Source: Luteimonas colneyensis
GTDB taxonomy: Bacteria; Pseudomonadota; Gammaproteobacteria; Xanthomonadales; Xanthomonadaceae
Length of the DNA stretch: 64,000 bases
Assembly: GCF_014836665.1 (NCBI RefSeq)
Contig: NZ_JACSQJ010000002.1
Coordinates: 1 to 64,000 of the forward strand
Direction of reading: 5' to 3'
This document shows positions 55,295 through 63,114 of this stretch, piece by piece. A program made the position numbers and the translations under genes. Each line of letters starts with the position of its first letter. The stretch's first letter is position 1. The notes under the pieces were generated by a model. The model saw nothing but the letters and a program-made list of their open reading frames with translations. It was not told the origin of the DNA and made no database searches.

Positions 55295-56916
55295 TGGACA
55301 ACGCGCAGCATGTGGATGTCGCGATCCTGGGCGGCGGACTGGCCGGCCTCACCCTCGCACTGCAGCTTCGCCAGGCGGACCCCACCCTCGCCATCACCAT
55401 CTTCGAGCGGCGCACACACCCGGCGCCGGAAGCGGCGTTCAAGGTCGGTGAATCCACGGTCGAGATCGGCGCGCACTACTTCGCCGAGGTGCTGGGCCTG
55501 CGCGAACACCTCGAAGAGGAGCAGATCCGCAAGTTCGGCTTCCGCTTCTTCTTCTCCGACGGCCGCGACGACATCGACCGCTGCACCGAGATCGGCGTCA
55601 GCCGGCTGCTGCCGACGCCGTCTTGGCAGATCGACCGCGGCCGCTTCGAAACCATGCTCGGCGAGCGCGCCCGTGCGCTGGGCATCGACTTCCGCGACGG
55701 CACGATGGTGCGCGGCGTCGAGCTGGCCGGGGGCGATGGCGACCACCGGGTCAGCTGGTCGCGTGGCAACGCGCAGGGCACCGTGGACGCGCGCTGGGTG
55801 GTCGACGCCAGCGGCCGCGCCGGCGTGCTCAAGCGCAAGCTCGGGCTGGCCGAGGCCAACGCGCATGACGCCAACGCCGTGTGGTGGCGCGTGGAAGGCC
55901 TTGTCGACCCCAACGACTGGTCCGATGACGCCGCCTGGCGCGACCGCTGCACGCCGCCCGACCGCTGGCGCTCGACCAACCACATGTGTGGCACCGGCTA
56001 CTGGTTCTGGCTGATCCCGCTGGCCTCGGGCGCTCATTCGCTGGGCATCGTCTGCGACGCCACGCTGCATCCGCTCGACACCATGGACACCCACGACAAG
56101 GCCATGGACTGGCTGCGCCGGCACCAGCCGCGCGTGGCGGCGTCGCTGGAAGGCCACGCGGTGATGGACTTCCGCTTCCTGCGCCACTTCTCGCATGGCT
56201 GCCGCGAGGTCTTCGGCGAGCGCTGGGCGCTGAGCGGCGAGGCCGGGCTGTTCTTGGATCCGTTCTACTCGCCGGGCAGCGACTTCATCGCGATCTCCAA
56301 CACCTACATCACCGACCTGGTGCTGCGCGACCGCGCCGGCTCGCCGTTCGCGCCGCACGCGGCGATCTACGGACAGCTGTACCGCTCGTTCTACGACAAC
56401 ACCATGACCCTCTACCAGGACCAGTACGCGCTGTTCGGCGACGAACAGGTCATGCCGGTCAAGGTGATCTGGGACTACACCTTCTACTGGGCGCTGCTGG
56501 CGCCGGTGTTCTTCGCCGGGCGCATCGCCGACATCGGTATGTACGGGCGCCTGCGTGCGATGTTCGAGCGCGGCAGCGCACTCAATGCCGCGATGCAGCC
56601 GCTGCTGCGCGAATGGGGCGAGCGTAACGCGGCGCGCGGCGGCGGAGCCGCGGCTGCGCCGGGCCGCTCGCTCGACCAGCACGGGATCGAGTGGTTCCAC
56701 GAGCTCAACCGCCAGCTGGGCGACCCGGCCGACGACGCGGCCTTCGACGCGCGCATCGCCGGCAACGTCGCGCGGATGGACGCGCTCGCCGCGGAGATCC
56801 TCGTGCGGGCGCGCGAGGCGCATGCCGACATCGGCGACCACGGACTGGACCGCCTGCTGGCCGGCCTGCCCGCGCCGGTGCCATCGCTCGAAGCCGTCTG
56901 GTACGCCGCCGCCTGA
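55294..56916 (+). CDS. FAD-dependent oxidoreductase with flavin-dependent halogenase signatures
   Basis: This 540-residue flavoprotein has GGGLAGLTLA near residues 12-21, a VGEST motif and WFWLIP at 237-242, which fits the halogenase signature WxWxIP. Lys80 in RKFGFRFF lies close to the position of the catalytic Lys79 of tryptophan halogenases. GLFLDPFYSPGSDFIA follows, the usual second FAD contact. Xanthomonadins are brominated aryl polyenes, so halogenation of the aryl head is a reasonable hypothesis. A non-halogenating hydroxylase is the alternative, because such proteins also occur in clusters whose products are not brominated. It overlaps the glycosyltransferase stop. Confidence 0.78.
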   Translation: MDNAQHVDVAILGGGLAGLTLALQLRQADPTLAITIFERRTHPAPEAAFKVGESTVEIGAHYFAEVLGLREHLEEEQIRKFGFRFFFSDGRDDIDRCTEIGVSRLLPTPSWQIDRGRFETMLGERARALGIDFRDGTMVRGVELAGGDGDHRVSWSRGNAQGTVDARWVVDASGRAGVLKRKLGLAEANAHDANAVWWRVEGLVDPNDWSDDAAWRDRCTPPDRWRSTNHMCGTGYWFWLIPLASGAHSLGIVCDATLHPLDTMDTHDKAMDWLRRHQPRVAASLEGHAVMDFRFLRHFSHGCREVFGERWALSGEAGLFLDPFYSPGSDFIAISNTYITDLVLRDRAGSPFAPHAAIYGQLYRSFYDNTMTLYQDQYALFGDEQVMPVKVIWDYTFYWALLAPVFFAGRIADIGMYGRLRAMFERGSALNAAMQPLLREWGERNAARGGGAAAAPGRSLDQHGIEWFHELNRQLGDPADDAAFDARIAGNVARMDALAAEILVRAREAHADIGDHGLDRLLAGLPAPVPSLEAVWYAAA

Positions 56917-56932
56917 CCCACCGGGAATCCCG

Positions 56933-58186
56933 ATGCAACACAGCCCGCTTCTGCTGCAGCTCGTCATCATCCTCGGCACCGCGCGCGCCTGCGGCCTGCT
57001 GCTGCGCCATGTCGGCCAGCCGCCGGTGATCGGCGAGATGGCGGCCGGCCTGGTGCTCGGCCCGATCGTGTTCGGCGCCTGGTTCCCGGAGTTCCACGCC
57101 ATCGTGTTCGCGCCGGAGTCGCTGTCCGGCCTCGCGTCGCTGGCCGAGCTGGGCCTGGTGCTCTTCATGTTCATCGTCGGCGTCGAACTGCGCGCACCCA
57201 ACGGGGTGAAGGCGCAGCTGAAGTCGGCGGGGCTGGTCGGCGTGGCCAGCGTGCTGGTTCCGATGGGGCTGGGCTTCGCGGTCTCGCCGCTGCTGCATCC
57301 CTATGCGCCGGACGGCGTGGGGCTGGCGCCGTTCGGCCTGTTCATGGCGGCGGCGATGTCGATCACCGCCTTTCCGATCCTGGCGCGCATCCTCAAGGAA
57401 CGCGCGATGACGCACACGCCGCTCGGCCGTCTGGCCCTGAGCGGCGCGGCGATCGCCGACGTGCTCGCCTGGATCATGCTCGCCCTGGTGGTGGCGCTGG
57501 TCGGCGCCGGCAACGGCTATGGCGGCTTCGTGCGGGCGACCGCCGGGCTCGCGCTGCTGGCGGTGGTGGTCTTCGTGCTGCTTCGGCCGCTCTACGCGTG
57601 GTTGCTGCGCACCCACGCGCCGGACGGCGCACCGTCGCTGATGGTGCTGGCGGCGCTGCTGATCGGCGCCTTCGCCTGCGCCGCGGTCACCGAATGGCTG
57701 GGCGTGCACGCCGTGTTCGGCGCCTTCCTCTTCGGCGCCTGCCTGCCGCGCGACGACCGCCTGCTGAAGTCGCTGATCGAGCGCGTGGAGTACCTCGCCA
57801 TCGTGGTGCTGATGCCGATCTTCTTCGCGCTGGCCGGCCTGAGCACCACCCGCGACGCCTTCGCCGGCGCCGCGCTGGGCGCGATGCTGCTGATCCTGGC
57901 GGTGGCCGTGGTCGGCAAGGTCCTGGGCGGCGCGATCGGCGCGCGCCTGTCGGGACACGGCTGGCGCGAGAGCTTCGCGGTCGGCTCGCTGATGAACGCG
58001 CGCGCGCTGATGGAGCTGATCGTGATGAAGGTGGGCCTGGACGCCGGGATCATCGGCCCGGACCTGTTCACCATGCTGCTGGTGATGGCGATCCTGACCA
58101 CGGTGATGACCGGCCCCCTGCTCAGCCTGTCGCTGGGGCGCCGCCGGGCCGCCGGGCTTTCGGGCGGGGCCCTGCCCGAAGGCTGA
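56933..58186 (+). CDS. CPA2-family cation:proton antiporter
   Basis: This 417-residue inner-membrane protein has about 12-13 membrane segments. It begins near QPPVIGEMAAGLVLGPIVFG and contains LGLVLFMFIVGVEL, AMSITAFPILARIL, GAAIADVLAWIML with the ion-translocating Asp, and HAVFGAFLFGACLP. The C-terminal TrkA-N domain of KefB/C is missing. It lies 16 bp after the halogenase-like gene, so it belongs to the pigment transcript. Its role there is unclear. Confidence 0.85.
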   Translation: MQHSPLLLQLVIILGTARACGLLLRHVGQPPVIGEMAAGLVLGPIVFGAWFPEFHAIVFAPESLSGLASLAELGLVLFMFIVGVELRAPNGVKAQLKSAGLVGVASVLVPMGLGFAVSPLLHPYAPDGVGLAPFGLFMAAAMSITAFPILARILKERAMTHTPLGRLALSGAAIADVLAWIMLALVVALVGAGNGYGGFVRATAGLALLAVVVFVLLRPLYAWLLRTHAPDGAPSLMVLAALLIGAFACAAVTEWLGVHAVFGAFLFGACLPRDDRLLKSLIERVEYLAIVVLMPIFFALAGLSTTRDAFAGAALGAMLLILAVAVVGKVLGGAIGARLSGHGWRESFAVGSLMNARALMELIVMKVGLDAGIIGPDLFTMLLVMAILTTVMTGPLLSLSLGRRRAAGLSGGALPEG

Positions 58187-58201
58187 CGGCCTGGAATGGT
58201 G

Positions 58202-58675
58202 TCAGTTCCCCGGCGTCGGCAGCGGAGGGCGCTCCGGCGGCGGGTTCGCCATCCAGATCGCCACGCCGCGGCCCTGCTTCTGCCTCGGGCTGATGTTCAC
58301 GCCCACGCCGCCGCTGGTATAGCTGCGTCCGCCGAAACGGCCGGTGCCGGCACCGACGCTGACGCCGCCACCACCGTAGCCGTCGGCCGTCCCCTGGAAC
58401 AGGATGCCGTTGGCGCCGAGCGAAGCGGCCTCCTCGCGCAGCTTGCGCATGACCGAGTCGGTCTTGTTCTGCTCGCCATAGGTGAAGGCGCCACTCGAGG
58501 TCTCCAACAGCGCGATTTCCTCGTAGGGCACGCCGGGGGCGCCGTAGTAGACGCTCACCTGCGCGGGGTCGATCGGCGCGCGCGGCGTGCCGGTCAGGAT
58601 GTGGGACGAAGCGCAGCCGGCGAGCAGCAGTACGGTGCCGGCGGCGGCGAGGCGGAGCATGCGTGAGGCGGTCAT
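58202..58675 (-). CDS. Small lipoprotein, DUF4156-like
   Basis: This 157-residue precursor has a lipobox (LLLAGC, Cys21). The mature part has VSVYYGAPGVPYEEIALLET and KLREEAASLGANGILFQG, which resemble DUF4156-type envelope lipoproteins. A Gly-rich segment (GGGGVSVGAGTGRFGG) follows. No function is known. It is convergent with the antiporter gene, 15 bp away, and sits between the two halves of the pigment cluster. Confidence 0.7.
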   Translation of the reverse strand: MTASRMLRLAAAGTVLLLAGCASSHILTGTPRAPIDPAQVSVYYGAPGVPYEEIALLETSSGAFTYGEQNKTDSVMRKLREEAASLGANGILFQGTADGYGGGGVSVGAGTGRFGGRSYTSGGVGVNISPRQKQGRGVAIWMANPPPERPPLPTPGN

Positions 58676-58783
58676 GGCGTCAACCCCGGGGACGATGGCT
58701 CCGGATCATCCTCCGCCAGCCATGAACCCGGCGTCACTGCGGGCGTTGCGGGCACCGGGTGGCCCGTGCGGCAGGAGCCGCCG

Positions 58784-59596
58784 TCAGCCCATGCCGCCGT
58801 TGACGCCGATCACCTGCCCGGTGACGTAGGCCGCGGCGTCCGAACACAGGAAGCGCACCACCGAGGCGACCTCGTCCGGGGTGCCGGCGCGGCCGGCGGG
58901 CACGACCTGCTTCACGACCTCGGGCGGGAACGCCGCCTCGGCCATGCGCCCGGCGACGACCCCCGGCGCGACCACGTTCACCGTGATCCCGCGGCTGGCC
59001 ATTTCGCGCGCCAGCGACTTCGAGGCGCCGTGCAGCGCCGCCTTGGCCGCGGCGTAGTTCGACTGCCCGCGGTTGCCGAGCACCGCGGCCACGCTGGACA
59101 CGCTGACGATGCGACCCCAGCGCGTGCGCGCCATCGGCAGCAGCAGCGGCTGGGTGACGTGGAAGAAGCCGTGCAGCGAAACGTCGATGACCCGGCGCCA
59201 CTGCTCCGACGACATGCCGGCCATCGGCGCGTCGTCGTGGATGCCGGCGTTGTTGACCACGACCTGGACCGGGCCGGCCTCCAGCAGCGTCGTGATGGCG
59301 GCCGCCGCCGCGTCGCCGTCGGCCACGTCGAAGGCGATGGCTTCGGCGCTGCCGCCGGCGGCGGTGATGTCCGCCACCACCGCGTCGGCACGCGCGAGGT
59401 TGCCGTTGGCGTGGACGATGACGTGGACGCCATCGGCGGCCAGCTGGCGGCAGATCGCGCCACCGAGGTCGCCGCTGCCACCGGTGACCAGGGCGCGGCG
59501 GCGCGGCGTGGCGGCAGCGCGTGGACCGGGCGAGGGCGAGGGCGCGCTCGCGGTCGCGGGCGTGGTGCGGGGGGCGGGCGTGGTCGTCTGGCTCAT
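58784..59596 (-). CDS. 3-ketoacyl-ACP reductase of the pigment cluster (FabG/ApeQ-like)
   Basis: This 270-residue short-chain dehydrogenase reduces the beta-keto group during polyene elongation. The Rossmann motif is ALVTGGSGDLGG (about 35-46), with NNAGIHDD and the catalytic Ser168, Tyr181 and Lys185 (VSSVAAVLGNRGQSNYAAAK). The N-terminus before the fold is an unusual 32-residue Thr/Pro/Ala-rich stretch. It lies 7 bp after the dehydratase gene. Confidence 0.92.
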   Translation of the reverse strand: MSQTTTPAPRTTPATASAPSPSPGPRAAATPRRRALVTGGSGDLGGAICRQLAADGVHVIVHANGNLARADAVVADITAAGGSAEAIAFDVADGDAAAAAITTLLEAGPVQVVVNNAGIHDDAPMAGMSSEQWRRVIDVSLHGFFHVTQPLLLPMARTRWGRIVSVSSVAAVLGNRGQSNYAAAKAALHGASKSLAREMASRGITVNVVAPGVVAGRMAEAAFPPEVVKQVVPAGRAGTPDEVASVVRFLCSDAAAYVTGQVIGVNGGMG

Positions 59597-59603
59597 GCGG
59601 TGA

Positions 59604-60050
59604 TTATCCCGGCATCGCCGCGGCGTCGCCCAGCACCACCGCGGCGCGGCCTTCGGCCAGCAGCACGCCGCCATGCGAGATCCGGAACGCGTACTGCTGG
59701 CTGGCCTCTCCCTCCATCAGCAGCTCGGCCTCCCCCTCGAGGGCGCCGGGCAGATCGTCGATGCGCGCGACATGCAGCGTGACGCCACGCAGGGCCACCA
59801 GCATGCCCGGGCGCACCGCGCCGCCGGACTCGCGCCCGCGCAGGCCGCCGTGCACCGCCATCGCCTGCGCGCCGTACTCGCACAGGTGGACGGCGCGCAG
59901 CAGGCCGCCGCTGCGCAGCGGATGCGTCGGGTCGCGATGGTTGCCGGCACGCAGCGCGATGCGCCCGGCATCGTGGGCCACGACCTCGTCCCAGAGGCAC
60001 ATCGCGCCCTGGTGGGGTACCAGCGCCAGGATCTCCGCGCGGCCGATCAC
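59604..60050 (-). CDS. Hotdog-fold 3-hydroxyacyl-ACP dehydratase (ApeP-like)
   Basis: This 148-residue protein starts with a GTG that overlaps the MMPL stop (GTGA). It opens LVPHQGAMCLWDEVVAHDAG, the FabZ-like ApeP signature with the catalytic-type His and Asp. RPGMLVALRGVTLHVARIDD forms the central strand. It should dehydrate the hydroxyacyl intermediate to extend the conjugated chain. Confidence 0.85.
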   Translation of the reverse strand: MIGRAEILALVPHQGAMCLWDEVVAHDAGRIALRAGNHRDPTHPLRSGGLLRAVHLCEYGAQAMAVHGGLRGRESGGAVRPGMLVALRGVTLHVARIDDLPGALEGEAELLMEGEASQQYAFRISHGGVLLAEGRAAVVLGDAAAMPG

Positions 60051-62407
60051 TCCAGGGCTCCCGGCTTCGCTCCTGCAGGGAGTTCAGCGGTGGAGCCGGC
60101 GTCGTGGCGCGACACCAGCAGCGCCAGCACGAAGTTGCAGGCCACGCCGATCGCGACCGTGCTGCCGATCGCGCGCAGCACCGGGATCGACGACAGCGCC
60201 AGCAGGCTGAACACCAGCAGCGTCATCAGGCTGCACACCAGCACCGCGTGCAGGGTGCGCAGCTGGTCGTCGCGGCGGTCGCCGGCGTGTTCGAAGAACA
60301 GCGCGTAGTCGAGGCCCAGGCCCGCCGCCAGGATCAGCGCGACCAGGTGGAACAGGTTGAGCTCGACGCCGAAGCCGCGCAGCAGCGCCAGGATCACCAG
60401 CGTGGTCAGGGCCATCGGCAGCAGCACCCGCGCGACGCGGCCGGGCGTGCGCAGCGACAGCCACACCGTGGCCGACAGCAGCAGGGCGGCCAGCGCCAGC
60501 GCGGCGAGCACGCGGCCGCGGTACTCGGCCACCAGCGATTCGGAGGCCAGCTTCATGTCCATCAGCTCCCCGCCGCCCGCGTCGATCGCGCGCTCGACCG
60601 CGGCGACGTCCGTGATCCCGCTGAGCGAGACCAGGGCGATGCTGCCGTCCGCGGTGTCGAGCAGCAGGCCGTCCACGGTCGCCGCCAGCGGCGTGCCGGC
60701 GAGGTCGGCCGGGCGCAGCGGCGCGGCGGTGCGCGCGCGCTCGACGTCGGCCAGGAACGGGGCGAACGCGTCCTCGCGGAACGGTGACGTCGCCAGCGCG
60801 TCGGCCAGCGCGTCGCGCAGCTCGGCCGGCGCCGGCAGCGACTGCTGGCGCGCGCGCTGGGTGGCCACCGGCGGCAGGTAGCGCGCGGCGCTGTCCCAGC
60901 CGTCGAGCGCGCCATCGGCGACCAGCGCGTCCAGGCGCGGATGCAGGGCCTCGGTCGCCGCCAGTGCGGCGTCGGCGTCCGGACCACGCAGCACCGCCAC
61001 GTAGCGCACGTCGGGAGCGCCCAGCTCCTCGCGCAGGCGGGCGTCGAGTGCCATGCCGTCCTCGGGCACCGGCGTCAGCTTCGACAGGTCGTTCTCCCAG
61101 AACGGCCCGCGCGCGGTGGCCAGCACGGCCACGCAGGCCGCGGCCACCAGCAGCAGCGACCAGCGCGGCCGCGGCAGGCGCTGGATGCCGCGCCACAGCG
61201 CCTGCAGCCGTGGCGAGTCCGCGAGGTCGCGCGGTGCCGGATCGACCAGCGCCGGCAGGCCGAAGCGCGTGGCCAGCGCGGCCGCCGCCAGCGCCGAGAT
61301 CGTGAACACTGCCAGCTGGCGCAGCCCGTCCACGCCGGAGAACAGGAAGGTCAGGTACGCGATGCAGGTCGCCACCACGCCGGTCAGCAGCGCCGGCCAC
61401 AGCGCGCGCACGTTGTCGCGCGGGCTGATCCCGGCGCGCTGCTGGCTGAGGAAGTGGATCGGATAGTCCTGCACCACGCCGATCAGGGTGAAGCCGAAGG
61501 CGATGGTGATGCCGTGCACGGCCTCGAACAGCAGCGCCACCGCGCCCAGCCCCGCGAGCCCGGCGGTGGCCAGCGGCAGCACGCCCATCAGCGGCGCGCG
61601 CCAGCTGCGGTAGGCGACCAGCAGCAGCAGGACCAGGGCGATGCTGTCGACGGTGCCGATCCACTGCGCCTCGCGCGCGGTGCGGCCGCCGATCTCGACC
61701 GAGAACGCGCCCGGCCCGGTCATGCCCAGCCGCGCGCCGCTGTCGCCGGCGGCGTCGGCGAAGGCCGACTGCACGGCGTCGTAGGCGCGCTGTTGCGCGG
61801 TGGGATCGAACCCGCCGGCGCGCGTCTGCGCCAGCAGCAGGGCCTCGCGGCCGGCTCGGTCGAACCAGACGCCATGCAGGCGCTGCGGTGCGGCCTTCGG
61901 CTGCCAGGCCTCGGCCAGCGCGAGCATCTCCAGGGTCGGATCCGAGGGCAGCAGCGGCTCGACCAGCGCGGCCATCGGCGAGCCCAGGTCCTGCAGGCGC
62001 TCGCCCAGCTGCCCGCCGAGGTAGTCGGCGTCCAGGCGCCGGCCGTCGAGCGCGGGCGAGAGCAGGTAGCGGTAGGGGCGCAGCGATTCCGGCACTGCCT
62101 CCAGCCCGGCATCGATGCCGTTGGCGACGAATTCGAAGTCGGGGTTGGCCGCCAGCGCCGCCGCGACCGCGCGCGACTGCTCCGCCAGCGCTTCGGGCGC
62201 GGCGCCCGACAGCGAGAGCAGCAGCAGGCGCGAGCCCGGGCCGTCGCCCAGCTCATCGACCAGGAGCGTCTGCGCCGGCGTCCGCGGCTCGGGCATGAAG
62301 CGGCGCAGGTCGCCGCTGAGTTCGAGCCGCTGGCCCACCAGCCAGCCCGCGACCAGCAGCGCCGCCAGCCACAGCAGCGCCAGTGCGGTACGCCGCGCGG
62401 GACTCAT
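60047..62407 (-). CDS. MMPL/RND-type exporter of the pigment cluster
   Basis: This 786-residue inner-membrane transporter is built as two repeats, each with one N-terminal helix, a large periplasmic domain and five helices. The helical block after residue 260 has SIALVLLLLVAYRSWRAPLM and ITIAFGFTLIGVVQDYPIHF. The second block has FHLVALILAAGLGLDYALFF and ends near residue 770. In aryl-polyene clusters such proteins move the finished lipid toward the outer membrane, together with LolA-like carriers. The ATG at 62407 overlaps the LolA-like stop (ATGA). Confidence 0.9.
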   Translation of the reverse strand: MSPARRTALALLWLAALLVAGWLVGQRLELSGDLRRFMPEPRTPAQTLLVDELGDGPGSRLLLLSLSGAAPEALAEQSRAVAAALAANPDFEFVANGIDAGLEAVPESLRPYRYLLSPALDGRRLDADYLGGQLGERLQDLGSPMAALVEPLLPSDPTLEMLALAEAWQPKAAPQRLHGVWFDRAGREALLLAQTRAGGFDPTAQQRAYDAVQSAFADAAGDSGARLGMTGPGAFSVEIGGRTAREAQWIGTVDSIALVLLLLVAYRSWRAPLMGVLPLATAGLAGLGAVALLFEAVHGITIAFGFTLIGVVQDYPIHFLSQQRAGISPRDNVRALWPALLTGVVATCIAYLTFLFSGVDGLRQLAVFTISALAAAALATRFGLPALVDPAPRDLADSPRLQALWRGIQRLPRPRWSLLLVAAACVAVLATARGPFWENDLSKLTPVPEDGMALDARLREELGAPDVRYVAVLRGPDADAALAATEALHPRLDALVADGALDGWDSAARYLPPVATQRARQQSLPAPAELRDALADALATSPFREDAFAPFLADVERARTAAPLRPADLAGTPLAATVDGLLLDTADGSIALVSLSGITDVAAVERAIDAGGGELMDMKLASESLVAEYRGRVLAALALAALLLSATVWLSLRTPGRVARVLLPMALTTLVILALLRGFGVELNLFHLVALILAAGLGLDYALFFEHAGDRRDDQLRTLHAVLVCSLMTLLVFSLLALSSIPVLRAIGSTVAIGVACNFVLALLVSRHDAGSTAELPAGAKPGALE

Positions 62408-63114
62408 CGCGCCGCGGCGCCGGGCTCGCGGCACAGGGCCTCGTCGTCGGCGGCGGCGCCGGCCTCCACCGCGGAGCGCGCGGCGCCGGCGAGCAGGGTG
62501 CGCTGCAGCTCGCCTTCGACCGGGCGGGTCTCGATGCAGCGCAGCTCGGCGCCTCGGCCACGCAGTGTGATGTCGCGGACGCTGGCGGCCAGGGCGGCGT
62601 CGCGCGGCTGCATCACCAGGGTCCAGTCCTCGCGGCTGCCGCTGGCCGCGACGCGGTAGTCGCGCGCGAGGGCGTCCGCGTCACCCGCGAGCAGGGCGCC
62701 GAAGCTCGCCTGCAGCCCGGCCAGCTCGGGCGCCCGCGACAGCGGGAACGTGCGCGGCCTGCGACCCTCGCGGGCGATGGTCGCCTCGCCCTGGCGGATG
62801 GTGGTGGTCTCGGCGTAGGGCGCGAGCACGCGGCGCACGAGGGTGTCGTCGTCGGGCCGCGCATACTCGCCCTGGATGCGCAGCGGCGCCTTCAGCATCG
62901 CCGAGCCGCGCAGCTCGACGAAGGGCGTCGACACCGGCGCCGGGCGCGCCAGCCGCTCGAGGATCCAGGCCGGCTCAACCGCTGCCGGCTGCGCGGCGGA
63001 CGGGAGCGCCGCCGCCAGCAGCATCGCCAGCAGCAGGGCCGGGCTGCGGCGCAGGCGCCGGCCCGGGCGTGGTCGCGCCCGGCGCGGGGTCTTGATGGCT
63101 TCGGCTGTGCTCAC
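62404..63114 (-). CDS. LolA-like outer-membrane lipoprotein carrier protein of the pigment cluster
   Basis: This 236-residue exported protein has an Arg-rich n-region, a hydrophobic core (SPALLLAMLLAAALPSAAQ) and a LolA-type fold. FVELRGSAMLKAPLRIQGEY and a TIRQGEATIAREGRR-like strand are the visible parts, followed by GLQASFGALLAGDADALARD. It would carry the hydrophobic pigment across the periplasm with the MMPL protein. The start is a GTG at 63114; no ATG lies ahead of the signal peptide. That start falls within the upstream acyltransferase ORF, overlapping 140 bp. Confidence 0.78.
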   Translation of the reverse strand: MSTAEAIKTPRRARPRPGRRLRRSPALLLAMLLAAALPSAAQPAAVEPAWILERLARPAPVSTPFVELRGSAMLKAPLRIQGEYARPDDDTLVRRVLAPYAETTTIRQGEATIAREGRRPRTFPLSRAPELAGLQASFGALLAGDADALARDYRVAASGSREDWTLVMQPRDAALAASVRDITLRGRGAELRCIETRPVEGELQRTLLAGAARSAVEAGAAADDEALCREPGAAAR

